Assembly: GCA_030426785.1 (NCBI GenBank)
Contig: JAUHXY010000011.1
Coordinates: 1 to 35,704 of the forward strand
Source: a bacterium
GTDB lineage: Bacteria; Planctomycetota; UBA1135; GCA-002686595
Reading direction: 5' to 3'
DNA length: 35,704 nucleotides
Under the pieces are notes generated by a model, which was not told where the DNA came from, did not search any database, and was given only the letters and a program-made list of their open reading frames with translations. A program made the position numbers and the translations under genes. Below, one piece after another: positions 22,953 to 31,826 of this stretch (within the stretch, counting starts at the first letter, position 1; the number at the start of each line of letters is the position of its first letter).

Positions 22953-24359
22953 TCAGGAGGGTTTCGTATCCGCCGGGCTCGCGCGGCGCTCCAGACGGCG
23001 GCCGAGCTTGCCGAGCCAGGTTTCGATGCCCGGCTGCCAAGTCGTCTCGGTACGGTCGGTTACCCAATCCCGCCAAGCGCGTTGGCGTGCGGGCGTCGCG
23101 TAGAAGCGAACCTGCGCCCACAGCCGCTCCGACCAGCGGTTCCCGTGGCGTTTGCCACCCACGGGTTCGAAGCGCACCTGGTGCAACGCGCTGCGTTGGG
23201 CGAAGTGGATGCTGCGCTCCCGTTCGCGAGGATCTTCGCGTTCGTAGCCCAAACCAAACACGCCGCGCAAGCGGATGCCTTGCTGGGCCAAAAGGCGAAT
23301 GCCGGCTTCGACGTCGTTCAGGTTGAGGTTGCGTCCCAACTCTTGCTGGATGCGCGGGGAGGCCGACCCGATGGGCAAATCCACCGCACGCAAGCCCGCT
23401 TGGCGCAACAGGGCCGCCAGCTCCAAGTCCATGCGATCCGCGCGCAGTCCATGAGCGAAGTGCAACTGCACCTCACGGTCGAGGGAGCGTAGCGTTTGTA
23501 CCCAAGCGCGCAGGAGCCGCTTCGCGCGCATGGGCTCGAAGTCGAAGACTTCATCCAGCACGGTGATGTGCTCGGCATGCTGATCGCGCACCAAGGATTC
23601 AAACTCTCGCTGCACCGCGGCCTCATCTCGCCGACGAAGAGTGCGCCCAAACGCGCCGTGGCAGGTGGGGCAGTCGGGCAAGCACACGAGCGAGGTCCGC
23701 AGGGCCAGCCGCGTCGGGTCCTGGGTGGTGCGCAAGTCCCATGCGGGCTGCGGCCCTGCGGGCAAGGTCGCATCGACATGCCAAGCGGGGTTGCTGCGAG
23801 GGTTTCCTCGTTCGTCCCGCCAGGTGAGCCCGCTGATTTGGGTCGGATCGCCCGCCCCGGTTTCCAGGTGATCGAGAATGCGCTGAGCGGCTGGGCCGGT
23901 GTCACCGGTCAGCAGGAAGTGGTACGGCCCGATGTCGGTAGGGCGCTGGCCTTGCAGGCCTCCTTCGCGGGCCACCACGATCCACAGGCGCGGACAACCC
24001 CGGTGGATCGCCTCCAACAGGTGCGCCAGTTTCGGCGGCGCGGAACCGTTGTCGGAAACGAGCACCACTTGCGCGCGCGCCATCGCCAAACGTTCGACGA
24101 CGGCGCTGTCCGGCAAGAGTTCGGTGTGGGCGTCGATCCAAGTGACCTTGGCGCTGCGCTGGTGACGAGCCCAAGCCAACAACTGCAACCCGTCGCACTC
24201 CCGTTCGAGTTCAAACGCTGCCCCGGAGCCGGCTTTTCCTGCGCGGGGCCGGACCACCGCGATGCGTTGCAGGGGCACAGCCCACGCGCTGGGTGCCGCA
24301 TCCGGGGCCTGGGCCTGCGCGCCACGGCGCTCCGGTCGATCGGGAGGGGCCAACGTCAT
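22953..24359 (-). CDS. Divergent B12-binding-type radical SAM protein
   Basis: 468 residues. An N-terminal Rossmann-like region (about 30-160: QRIAVVRPRAG, KVTWIDAHTELLPDS, AQVVLVSDNGS, RLWIVVAREG) resembles the cobalamin-binding half of B12 radical SAM enzymes, without the classical DxHxxG. A canonical cluster motif CLPDCPTC (C226, C230, C233) follows, then barrel-like segments: ITVLDEVFDF, VQLHFAHGLRADRMD and LRAVDLPIGSASPRIQQELGRNLN. The domain order matches BchE/HpnJ-type enzymes, but similarity is low, so the reaction is unknown (methylation or rearrangement are typical). It lies just upstream of YgiQ on the same strand and may be co-transcribed. The long opposite-strand ORF in this stretch is a codon shadow. 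Confidence 0.68.
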   Translation of the reverse strand: MTLAPPDRPERRGAQAQAPDAAPSAWAVPLQRIAVVRPRAGKAGSGAAFELERECDGLQLLAWARHQRSAKVTWIDAHTELLPDSAVVERLAMARAQVVLVSDNGSAPPKLAHLLEAIHRGCPRLWIVVAREGGLQGQRPTDIGPYHFLLTGDTGPAAQRILDHLETGAGDPTQISGLTWRDERGNPRSNPAWHVDATLPAGPQPAWDLRTTQDPTRLALRTSLVCLPDCPTCHGAFGRTLRRRDEAAVQREFESLVRDQHAEHITVLDEVFDFEPMRAKRLLRAWVQTLRSLDREVQLHFAHGLRADRMDLELAALLRQAGLRAVDLPIGSASPRIQQELGRNLNLNDVEAGIRLLAQQGIRLRGVFGLGYEREDPRERERSIHFAQRSALHQVRFEPVGGKRHGNRWSERLWAQVRFYATPARQRAWRDWVTDRTETTWQPGIETWLGKLGRRLERRASPADTKPS

Positions 24360-24472
24360 GCCGGTACGGTACGCAGGCCGAGACCGCCGATGCCACGATC
24401 GCCGGGGCCGTTGCAGGGACTGGGACGGGCCATTCCCGCGGATGGAGATGGGGCCACCTCGACCAACGCAGC

Positions 24473-24496
24473 GCGGGAAGCCCGAAGGCTTCCCGC
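24473..24496. terminator. Hairpin after the lipoprotein gene
   Basis: GCGGGAAGCC (24473-24482) pairs perfectly with GGCTTCCCGC (24487-24496) across a CGAA loop. It lies about 50 bases downstream of the lipoprotein stop (minus strand) and about 115 bases before the radical SAM start. A U tract is absent, so a Rho-dependent or moderate terminator is likelier. Confidence 0.5.
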
Positions 24497-24545
24497 GGCA
24501 CGCATCGAAGGGGTCGAAGGGGGGCGCTTGGGGCGCCGCGCTACC

Positions 24546-26270
24546 TTAGCGGGGCTGCCCGAGCACCACTCCGCTCTCCATGGCGCTTTGGATCTGTTCG
24601 GACATAGCTTTCAGATCCACCTTCATGCCCATGCGCCACTCTGTTTGGCCAAACGCCATGTAGGTGGTCGTCCAAGCGTTGCGGGCCCGTTCGGTGCCTT
24701 CCACCTCGGGCACCATGCCGGCGGCGAAGCTGGTGGCTAAGCGCTCCGCCAACCCGCCGCTCAAGCGCGTGCGCGAAATCACGACGGGGTTGGCGCCCTG
24801 GGCGCGCTCGAGGGCCCAGCTCACATCGGCGGGCATCGATCCTGATTCTTCCGTGGTGCGACGAGCGAAGGTATGCCCTTCTCCGACGGTCACCATGGTT
24901 TGGTGCAGGTTGCCGAGCATGCGCACGCGCAGGCGCGGCTGCCCGAAGGCCTTTTTGAAGTGCCGCACCGCCGGCGTGCCCGCGTTGGCGACCAGGTCGT
25001 ATTGGGCGAAGCGGCTGGACTCGTCTTGGCCCTTGCGCGGCGCCATCATGGTCAAGTCTTCCAGCTGCGACACGTGACTCTCCATGGCCCGCTCGAGCAG
25101 CGGAACCAGTTGAGCGCTGTCAAGTCCCATGAAAAACGCGGCGGCATCCGTCTCCGAAGCCGTGACCGCGAAGTCCACCTGGCCGTCCAGGATCATGCCG
25201 AGAGCTTGCTCGTAGGCGGTTCCCATGGTGTCCCGGCCGGCGCGACGTGCCATGTCATCCAGGAGCGCGACCACGGGGTCGGCCAGGAAGCGCAGGGAGT
25301 CCTCTCGCAAACTGCCCACGATGGCCTCGTCTTCGTCAAAGTCCACGAAGCGCAGCAGCGCGGCCAGGTCGACGGTTTCGTCGCTGCCGAACTGCGCGAG
25401 TTTCGATCCCGAGCGCAGGTGCGCCGAGCCCTCCACGATCAACTCCTCGGAGTCGATATCCACGGTCAGGCTCATGGTCTTGAGGCCCTTCGCCATGGCC
25501 ATCACCATGTCCATGCCCATCTCGGCGCCCTTGGTGAGGGGATCCTCTTGCGCATGACGGGACTTCGGCGCGGCGTTCATGGCCATCATTTGGGCCTCGA
25601 GCAGCGCACCGTAGCGATCCATCAACCGCGCGACGTCCACGCGCATGCCGAACAAGCCATCGTTGCGCGTTCCCGCGTACAACTCCGCCATTTCGGAGTC
25701 GGAGTCCGATTCGGTGCGGTTGCTGAAGACCACGTAGCCGCCCATGGCCATCGCGTTGGCCGGGCCACCCATGTCGTTGATCTGCGCCGCGGTCTCTTCC
25801 GCATCGCGCATGGGGATCATGGCGCTGAACTTGGGTTCGGTGACGCCGATCTCCAGGCTGAGCGCCACACCAAAGGGCTGGTCGCGCAACAATCGGTCGG
25901 TCGGCAAGCCCATCATCTGCAACAGCATCAGGGCGCTCTCCGGATCGGAAGCGCCGGGCGCGGCTCCTTGCAGCGCGTCCCCCACGGTGGCATCCATGGC
26001 CTCCACGATGGCGTCGAAGCTCTCGAGCTCGATCCACAGGAAGGTGTCCTCGGGGATCATGCTCGCCAACTCGGCGACGGCCTCGATGCCGGTCGTTTCG
26101 GACTCGGTCGTGGCGGCGGTCGGTTGCGCAGAGGCGGACGGGGTTTGTGCGGCGGGGCGAGCGGCCGGAGTCGGGGAAACCGGCACGTTGGCGGGATCTT
26201 CGCTCGGCTGGCAGCTCCACAAGGACAGGGCCAAACAAGCGGTCGTTAGGGTCAGGTGGCGAGAATTCAT
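24546..26270 (-). CDS. Large lipoprotein of unknown function
   Basis: 574 residues. A signal peptide ends in a lipobox-like LWSC (Cys20; Trp at -2 is unusual), then a Thr/Ala/Pro-rich linker to about residue 60. The rest is soluble and acidic, with several 'Met-x-Met' runs (NAMAMGGYVVF, MGMDMVMAMAKGLKTM) and a pattern of alternating strands and helices. The ISxTRLSGGLAERLATSFAAGMVPEVEG segment near the C-terminus and MIPEDTFLWIELESFDAIVEAMD near residue 70 are distinctive, but I recognise no family. The latter opening resembles exported DUF3352-like proteins, which is weak. AGGAGG lies ten bases before the start, one of the better ribosome-binding sites in the window. It is divergent from the 5'-nucleotidase gene. 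Confidence 0.75.
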   Translation of the reverse strand: MNSRHLTLTTACLALSLWSCQPSEDPANVPVSPTPAARPAAQTPSASAQPTAATTESETTGIEAVAELASMIPEDTFLWIELESFDAIVEAMDATVGDALQGAAPGASDPESALMLLQMMGLPTDRLLRDQPFGVALSLEIGVTEPKFSAMIPMRDAEETAAQINDMGGPANAMAMGGYVVFSNRTESDSDSEMAELYAGTRNDGLFGMRVDVARLMDRYGALLEAQMMAMNAAPKSRHAQEDPLTKGAEMGMDMVMAMAKGLKTMSLTVDIDSEELIVEGSAHLRSGSKLAQFGSDETVDLAALLRFVDFDEDEAIVGSLREDSLRFLADPVVALLDDMARRAGRDTMGTAYEQALGMILDGQVDFAVTASETDAAAFFMGLDSAQLVPLLERAMESHVSQLEDLTMMAPRKGQDESSRFAQYDLVANAGTPAVRHFKKAFGQPRLRVRMLGNLHQTMVTVGEGHTFARRTTEESGSMPADVSWALERAQGANPVVISRTRLSGGLAERLATSFAAGMVPEVEGTERARNAWTTTYMAFGQTEWRMGMKVDLKAMSEQIQSAMESGVVLGQPR

Positions 26271-26409
26271 AGCGTCTTGACCTCCTGGCGGGTTGGAGGC
26301 ACCGGAGGTGCATCGAGTGCTCGAGGGGGGAGACCTAACGCGTTGCCGGATTTCTTCTTCCTACCGCGCAGGGCTCCCGCGGCCTGCCTCGAAGGGATAC
26401 GCTGGGGCC

Positions 26410-28017
26410 ATGCGAATCTCGATCCGAAGCACGGGCCGTATGGCGCCCTGGTCCTGGCTGGTTCTGCTGTTCGTCGGGTTGAGTGCCTGCCGTGGCCCGT
26501 TGGATTCCAGCGCCCCCCAGCCGGGTGCAGCGGACTCTCCCACCGGCCTGGAGGCCGCCGACCAGCACCTCATCATCCTGCACACCAACGACATCCACGG
26601 TCAGGTTTTGCCTCTACCGGCCACTTGGCTGCGCGACGTGCAGCCACAGCCGATGGTGGGCGGCCTGGAGCGCATGGCGCGCTACATCGACCAAACGCGG
26701 CGGGAGGCGCAGGAGCAAGGCTCCGACGTCCTCGTCATCGACGCGGGGGACTGGTTCCAAGGCACGCCCGAAGGACAACTGGGCCAAGGGCGCCCCGTCA
26801 TGGAGATCCTGGCGAGCATGGGGTACGACGTGTTGTGCGTAGGCAACCACGAGTTCGACCATGGCGTGCAAACCTTGGTCGATCACCTCGCGGCGGTGCC
26901 CATGCCCGCGCTGCTCGCCAACGTGCAGGAGCCCAGCGGGCGCTTACTGCCCGGGACCGAGCCTTACCGCATCTTCGAACGGGCGGGGAGCCGCATCGCC
27001 GTAGTCGGTTTGTTGACCACGCGCACTCCAGCGATCACGCACCCCAGCGCACGGGAATTGGTTTGGAACGACGAAGCCGAAACGCTGCGGTATTGGCAAC
27101 GGGAACTGGCGGATGAATGCGATTGGGTGTTGCCGGTGACCCACATGGGATTGGAGGACGACGTTGCGTTGGTGCAAGCCGTTCCGGATCACCCGCTGCT
27201 GATCGGCGGACACTCCCATTCCCTGCTGCGCGAAGGCCAACTCGAAGGCCAAACCTGGATCGCGCAAGCGGGCAGCAAAGGCCGCGGAGTGGGGCGCATC
27301 GATGTTTGGATCGACGGTCGCACGAAGCGTCCGAAATCCATCGAGATCCAAGTGGTGAACCTGTTCGAGGATACCGTTGCGGCTGGGCAGGCTCCGGAGG
27401 TCGCCGCTCTGTGCGCGCGCGCCGTGGCCGAAACGGCCGAACGCATGCGCGTTGTGATCGGTTCGATCACGGCCGATATGTCCCGCGGCCGCGAAGCCTG
27501 GACGTCCTCGCCGTTGGGGAACTGGGTGACCGAAGTGATGCGTGCTTCGGTCGGAGGGGACGTGGCGGTACAAAACCGGGGCGGACTGCGAGCCAACTGG
27601 AAGGCTGGGCCTATCTCCCGTCGCGATGTGTTCGCTATCTTGCCGTTCGACAACACGCTCGTGACCTTGACGATGAGCGGCCAGGAACTGTTCGATTTCT
27701 TTGCTGCGCGGGTCGCAGCGGGCGTCACCTTGGAGTTGAGTGGAGCGCTCTTGGAGATCGAGGCTGAGGAAAACGGGCATCGTTTGGTCGGTCTCGAGAT
27801 CGGTGGCCGTGCGGTGGACCCAAGCGCGACCTATCGGCTTGTGACCAATAACTATTTGGCCAATGGAGGCGATGGGATGGAGGAGCTCACCTGGATTCGT
27901 GAGCGACAAGATCACCTGGAATTGCATCGCGATGTGATCGAGCAGGAATTGCTGCGCGGCGAACCGATCGAGCCGGACGGACGCTCGCGCTACCGCATCC
28001 TGACCGCGGCGCGTTGA
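26410..28017 (+). CDS. Bifunctional 5'-nucleotidase/cyclic phosphodiesterase-type lipoprotein
   Basis: 535 residues from the ATG at 26410; the track ORF's extra N-terminus is not signal-like. The leader ends in LSAC (Cys27), a good lipobox, so it is an anchored extracytoplasmic protein. The metallophosphoesterase domain shows ILHTNDIHG (D61, H63), DAGDWFQGTP (D111), VGNHEFDHG (N146, H147), PVTHMG and IGGHSHS, all dinuclear-metal ligands. The C-terminal substrate domain shows NRGGLRANW, FAILPFDNTLVTLTMSGQEL and TNNYLANGGDG. Such UshA/YfkN-type enzymes hydrolyse nucleotides for phosphate or nucleoside salvage. TACGCT ends six bases before the ATG and could be a -10 for a leaderless mRNA (speculative). 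Confidence 0.93.
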   Translation: MRISIRSTGRMAPWSWLVLLFVGLSACRGPLDSSAPQPGAADSPTGLEAADQHLIILHTNDIHGQVLPLPATWLRDVQPQPMVGGLERMARYIDQTRREAQEQGSDVLVIDAGDWFQGTPEGQLGQGRPVMEILASMGYDVLCVGNHEFDHGVQTLVDHLAAVPMPALLANVQEPSGRLLPGTEPYRIFERAGSRIAVVGLLTTRTPAITHPSARELVWNDEAETLRYWQRELADECDWVLPVTHMGLEDDVALVQAVPDHPLLIGGHSHSLLREGQLEGQTWIAQAGSKGRGVGRIDVWIDGRTKRPKSIEIQVVNLFEDTVAAGQAPEVAALCARAVAETAERMRVVIGSITADMSRGREAWTSSPLGNWVTEVMRASVGGDVAVQNRGGLRANWKAGPISRRDVFAILPFDNTLVTLTMSGQELFDFFAARVAAGVTLELSGALLEIEAEENGHRLVGLEIGGRAVDPSATYRLVTNNYLANGGDGMEELTWIRERQDHLELHRDVIEQELLRGEPIEPDGRSRYRILTAAR

Positions 28018-28090
28018 GCGCGGCGGCGCTGCGCGTAGACGGAGGCCCGGGCAAGCGTTAGGCTGCCGCCCCGCAACCCTTGGACCCACC

Positions 28091-28915
28091 ATGCAAAACC
28101 TATCCGAACCGGAAACCATGCCCCACGAGCGCGTCACGTACGCGTCCGGTGGGGGTGTCGCCCTGTTGACGCTGACCTTCCCGCCCGCCAACGGCTACAG
28201 CCATGAAATGATGCGGGACTTGGACGAAGCGATTCTGCGCGCGCGCTTCGACGATGCCGTCCAAGTCATCGTCTTGGCCGGTGCGGGCGAGAAGTTTTTC
28301 TGCGCGGGCGCGGACATCGGCATGCTCGGCAACGTGACGCCGACCTTCAAGTACCAGTTTTGCCTGCACGCGAACGAAACTTTGTTGCGTTTGGAGCACA
28401 CCCCGAAGTTGGTCATCGCGGCCATCGGCGGGCACTGCGTCGGGGGCGGGCTGGAGATCGCGATGGCCGCCGACCTGCGTTGGGCACGGCGCGGTTCGGG
28501 CAAGTGTGGGTTGCCGGAAGTGGCCTTGGGCGTGCTGCCCGGTACGGGTGGGACGCAGCGTTTCGGGCGACTCGTGGGTGCGAGCCAAGCGATTTCGCTG
28601 ATGGCGCGCGGCGAAAACTTCGACTTCAATCGCGCGCAAGAGTTGGGAGTGATCGACGAGCAAATCGACGCCCAGAGCGAGGCGGAATTCCTGGACACGG
28701 TGCTCGCGCGCGCACGGGAGTTCTGCGCGCCGCAGCGGGCTTCCATGAGCGTGGGCTTGATCAAGCGCGCCATCCGCGGTGGTTTGGACCTGCCCTTGGA
28801 GTCAGGCCTCGCCTTGGAGCGCGAGCTGCAGCAACGCCTGTTCCAATCCGAAGACGCGCAAGAGGGCATCGCGGCCTTCAAAGAAAAGCGCAAGCCCAGC
28901 TTCCAAGGCCGCTAG
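28091..28915 (+). CDS. Enoyl-CoA hydratase/isomerase
   Basis: 274 residues. A crotonase-fold enzyme that hydrates trans-2-enoyl-CoA. The oxyanion-hole region is EKFFCAGADIGML (67-79), and catalytic Glu122 (GGGLEIAMAADL) and Glu143 (GLPEVALGVLPGTGGTQRF) match the two glutamates of rat crotonase, so true hydratase activity is likely. Met13 (28127) is an alternative start. It heads a run of three acyl-CoA genes: the MDR gene starts 11 bases after its stop with AGGAGG, and the dehydrogenase follows. This suggests short-chain or branched acyl-CoA beta-oxidation. Confidence 0.93.
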   Translation: MQNLSEPETMPHERVTYASGGGVALLTLTFPPANGYSHEMMRDLDEAILRARFDDAVQVIVLAGAGEKFFCAGADIGMLGNVTPTFKYQFCLHANETLLRLEHTPKLVIAAIGGHCVGGGLEIAMAADLRWARRGSGKCGLPEVALGVLPGTGGTQRFGRLVGASQAISLMARGENFDFNRAQELGVIDEQIDAQSEAEFLDTVLARAREFCAPQRASMSVGLIKRAIRGGLDLPLESGLALERELQQRLFQSEDAQEGIAAFKEKRKPSFQGR

Positions 28916-28926
28916 GAGGACTTGCC

Positions 28927-29979
28927 ATGCTTCCCTCCACGATGAAAGCCGTGCGGATCCACCAACACGGTGGCCCCGAAGTCTTGCAACTCGATGAGAT
29001 CCCCGTGCCCGAGCCGGGGCCGGGCGAAGTGCTCTGCAAGGTGCTGGGCGTTTCGGTCAACCACCTGGATGTGTGGGTGCGCCGTGGTATGCCCGGTTTC
29101 CCGGTGCCCTTTCCGCGCATCCTCGGTTGCGACGGGACGGGGGAGGTCGTCGCGGTCGGGACCGAGACCCACACCGCGGCGGTGGGCCAGCACGTGCTAC
29201 TCGAGCCGGGATACAACGACGATCTGGAGTCCATCGAGGTCAAACGCGGGGAAGACTACCTCGCCCCCGACTACCAAATCCGCGGCGAGCACGGCGACGG
29301 CTTCGACTGCGAATACGTCGTGCTGCCCGAGCGCTACGTGACCCCCATGCCTCCCGGGCTGGATCCGGTCACGACCGCTGCGACGCCTTTGGTGTTCCTC
29401 GATGCATGGGGCATGTTGATGGAACGCGCGCGGGTGCGCGAAGGCGACGTGGTGCTGGTGCTCGCCGCCGGTTCCGGCGTGAGCTCTGCGGGCATCCAGA
29501 TCGCCAAAGCCGAAGGGGCGACCGTCATCGCGACCGGATCGACCCAAGCCAAGCGGGACCTGGCGCAGCAGCTGGGCGCGGACTTTGTGATCGACTCCAC
29601 CCAGGAGGGTTGGTCCCGCGAGGTCAAGGCCATGACCGCAGGCCATGGCGCCGACATCGTGTTCGAACACGTGGGGCCCGCTACGTGGGGCGAGTCCCTC
29701 AAGAGCCTCGCCCGCAACGGCCGCCTGGTGACTTGCGGTGGCACGACCGGTCCCATCGTCAAGATCAACCTGCCGCACCTGTTCATCAAAAACCAATCGA
29801 TCCTCGGTTCCACCATGGGGCCGCGCTCGGCGCTGCCTTTGATTTTGGAGCGCCTAGCAGCCGGTACTTACCGCCCCGTGGTGCACCAAGTGCTGCCCAT
29901 GAGCCGCGTGCAGGACGCCCACCGTTTGGTAGAGGGCCGCGAAGTGGTGGGCAAGGTCGTTATGATCCCCGGACAATAA
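28927..29979 (+). CDS. MDR-superfamily oxidoreductase without the zinc cysteines
   Basis: 350 residues from the ATG at 28927, with AGGAGG seven bases upstream overlapping the hydratase stop. The GroES-like N-terminal domain (KAVRIHQHGGPEVLQLDEIPVPEPGPGEVL) and the Rossmann domain (VVLVLAAGSGVSSAGIQIAKAEGATVIATGS) are clear. In the long loop where zinc ADHs carry four structural cysteines, the sequence is EPGYNDDLESIEVKRGEDYLAPDYQIRGEHGDGFDCEYV. The surrounding framework is kept but the cysteines are lost. The catalytic Cys position is Asn (SVNHLDVWVRRG), typical of quinone-oxidoreductase-type members. NAD(P)H-dependent enoyl-CoA or enone reduction fits the neighbours (inference). Confidence 0.85.
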   Translation: MLPSTMKAVRIHQHGGPEVLQLDEIPVPEPGPGEVLCKVLGVSVNHLDVWVRRGMPGFPVPFPRILGCDGTGEVVAVGTETHTAAVGQHVLLEPGYNDDLESIEVKRGEDYLAPDYQIRGEHGDGFDCEYVVLPERYVTPMPPGLDPVTTAATPLVFLDAWGMLMERARVREGDVVLVLAAGSGVSSAGIQIAKAEGATVIATGSTQAKRDLAQQLGADFVIDSTQEGWSREVKAMTAGHGADIVFEHVGPATWGESLKSLARNGRLVTCGGTTGPIVKINLPHLFIKNQSILGSTMGPRSALPLILERLAAGTYRPVVHQVLPMSRVQDAHRLVEGREVVGKVVMIPGQ

Positions 29980-29995
29980 CCAGCCCAATCTCTCC

Positions 29996-30865
29996 ATGAA
30001 CGCTATCGACATCCAACAAGCCACCGTGATCGGCGCGGGCACGATGGGTCACGGCATTGCGCAAGTGCTCGCGATGACCGGCATCACCACCCGCCTGTAC
30101 GACGTTGCGGAAGACGCCGTGCAACGCGGGCTTTCCGCCATTCAGGGCAACCTCGACAAGGGTGTCGCCCGCGGCAAGGTCAGCGAAACCGTGCGAGACG
30201 CCGCCATGGCGGCTTTGTCGGGGTCCACCGACCTGCAGGAAGCGGCGGCCGGTTCCCAAATCGTGATCGAAGCGGTGCCCGAGCGCATGGACCTCAAGCA
30301 AAACCTGTTTCGCACCGTGGGGGAACAGCTCGGCCCCAAAGCGCTCTACGCCAGCAACACCTCGTCCCTGTCCTTGACGCAGATCGCTGAAGCCAGCCCG
30401 CACCCCGAGCGGGTGGTGGGTATGCACTTCTTCAATCCGGTGCACATCATGAAGCTGGTCGAGGTTGTGCGCGCCGAGCAGACCGCGCCCGACGCGGCCC
30501 AGTGCGCTCTCGACTTGGCACGGCGCATGGGCAAAGAGCCCATCGACGTGCGCGACGCGCCGGGTTTTGCTTCGTCCCGTTTGGGTATCGCGATCGGCAT
30601 GGAGGCCATCCGCATGGTCGAAGAAAACGTCGCCAGCGCGGCGGACATCGACCAAGCCATGGTGCTGGGGTACGGCTTTCCGATGGGGCCGCTCAAGCTA
30701 ACGGACTTGGTGGGGCTTGACGTGCGCCTATCCATCGCGGAATACCTCGAAAAGACTCTGGGCCCGCGCTTCGCTCCGCCGCAATTGTTGCGGGACAAAG
30801 TGGCTCGTGGCGAGCTGGGTCGCAAGTCCGGGCAAGGCTTCTACGCGTGGGAGAACGGTGGCTGA
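29996..30865 (+). CDS. 3-hydroxyacyl/3-hydroxybutyryl-CoA dehydrogenase
   Basis: 289 residues. The enzyme oxidises L-3-hydroxyacyl-CoA to 3-ketoacyl-CoA with NAD. Motifs: the NAD-binding TVIGAGTMGHGIAQVLA (10-26), EAVPERMDLKQ, SNTSSLSLTQIA (120-131) and the catalytic VGMHFFNPVHIMKLVEVV, with His144 and Glu156. The C-terminal dimerisation domain follows (DAPGFASSRLGIAIGMEAIRMVEENVASAADIDQAM). With the hydratase and the MDR protein it forms a coherent beta-oxidation segment, although no thiolase is seen in the window. Its last codons overlap a GTG-started gene. Confidence 0.95.
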   Translation: MNAIDIQQATVIGAGTMGHGIAQVLAMTGITTRLYDVAEDAVQRGLSAIQGNLDKGVARGKVSETVRDAAMAALSGSTDLQEAAAGSQIVIEAVPERMDLKQNLFRTVGEQLGPKALYASNTSSLSLTQIAEASPHPERVVGMHFFNPVHIMKLVEVVRAEQTAPDAAQCALDLARRMGKEPIDVRDAPGFASSRLGIAIGMEAIRMVEENVASAADIDQAMVLGYGFPMGPLKLTDLVGLDVRLSIAEYLEKTLGPRFAPPQLLRDKVARGELGRKSGQGFYAWENGG

Positions 30866-31655
30866 GCCCGAATCGGAAGGCACTCCGGCGGACGCAACGG
30901 TCCCCGGTCGCAGCGGTTGGCAAATCGCATTGAGCACCGTGGGGCTGCTGGCCTTGGTCGGCATCGTGGCCTTCGTTTGGGGCCAGCGGCCGAAAGAGAC
31001 CCGCCTGGAGCAGGTTCTGGGTTCGGAATTGACCTTGGGGGACCTGCCATTTGGGCTCACTCTTCTGGAGGTCGAGACTTTGAAAGACGGCCGTCGGGTC
31101 GCCGTGCTCGGCCTAGCCGATGATGTTCCGCCCCTCGATGAGTTGGGGTCGATGCCCTCGAGCGGAGGGCGCGGGGGCGGTCCCGGCGGTGGAGGTGGCG
31201 ATTGGCGTCGACGCCGCTTCGGTGGGGGAGGCGGCATGATGGGAAGCTTCAACCCCGATAGCCCGTGGATTCGGTTGCCCGCAGGAGAAACAGGGCAACC
31301 ACCATGGCAGGTGGCGCTGGTGCGCTATCCCGCGTCGAGCGCTGAGGGCGTGTTGAGCGAACAGTTCGCTCGCATTCAATTCCAAGATCTGTCGCAAATC
31401 TCAGAGCGCGGTGGCGAGTCGGCGATCGATACCGGCCATCTTCTTTGGAACGGCTACCGTTTGCCGTGGGTTCGCACGCGGCACTTCCGCAAAGAGGACG
31501 GGAAAGCGGTGTTCCACGATTCGATTCGGGTAAACCTCACGCGCGGTCGGCAAGCGATCGTGCTCTACGCCCGCTGGCGGCCGGGGCAAAAGGGCGACAG
31601 CGAGGTCCTGCAGGAAGTGGTGCGCGCCGTGCGCTTGCTGCCGACCGAATCCTAG
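30858..31655 (+). CDS. Single-span membrane protein with Gly-rich linker, unknown function
   Basis: 265 residues from the GTG at 30858, which overlaps the dehydrogenase stop by 8 bases and has GGGAG four bases upstream; the track ORF start at 30717 lies inside the previous gene. One membrane helix is at about 22-41 (QIALSTVGLLALVGIVAFVW), so most of the protein probably faces the periplasm. A beta-type region is followed by an extreme Gly/Arg linker at 102-130 (GGRGGGPGGGGGDWRRRRFGGGGGMMG). A second beta-rich domain (WIRLPAGETGQPPWQVALVRYPASS...) ends in QAIVLYARWRPGQKGDSEVLQEVVRAVRLLP. No family is recognised. Translational coupling to beta-oxidation genes may be accidental. Confidence 0.7.
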   Translation: MAEPESEGTPADATVPGRSGWQIALSTVGLLALVGIVAFVWGQRPKETRLEQVLGSELTLGDLPFGLTLLEVETLKDGRRVAVLGLADDVPPLDELGSMPSSGGRGGGPGGGGGDWRRRRFGGGGGMMGSFNPDSPWIRLPAGETGQPPWQVALVRYPASSAEGVLSEQFARIQFQDLSQISERGGESAIDTGHLLWNGYRLPWVRTRHFRKEDGKAVFHDSIRVNLTRGRQAIVLYARWRPGQKGDSEVLQEVVRAVRLLPTES

Positions 31656-31794
31656 ACCTCTCCGAAAACCCTGCATTGGGCAGGCACCCTTTGGGGCACC
31701 CAATCTCCGCGTTGCGTTTCCTTGCAGCCTTCCGAGGGGCAAGCCCTGTGCCTGCCGAGCAGGATGGAATGGCGCAGCGGGTGTTTCCCAAAGG

Positions 31795-31813
31795 GCCCTG
31801 CCGATCACAGGGC
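31795..31813 (-). terminator. Hairpin downstream of the CHAT gene
   Basis: GCCCTG (31795-31800) and CAGGGC (31808-31813) pair perfectly around a 7-base loop, 14 bases beyond the CHAT stop on the minus strand. Only a short CCTTT follows. Nearby, ATTGGG/CCCAAT (31675-31704) may end the converging membrane-protein gene. Both are modest. Confidence 0.35.
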
Positions 31814-31826
31814 TATGGGAGAGGTG

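Noticed and set aside
22085-24740. Long plus-strand ORFs (413 and 414 residues) opposite the YgiQ and radical SAM genes
   Set aside because: Low-complexity His/Arg/Gly-rich translations without family motifs, opposite clear genes.
24873-26249. 458-residue plus-strand ORF opposite the lipoprotein
   Set aside because: Compositionally biased shadow; the minus-strand ORF has a signal peptide and a ribosome-binding site.
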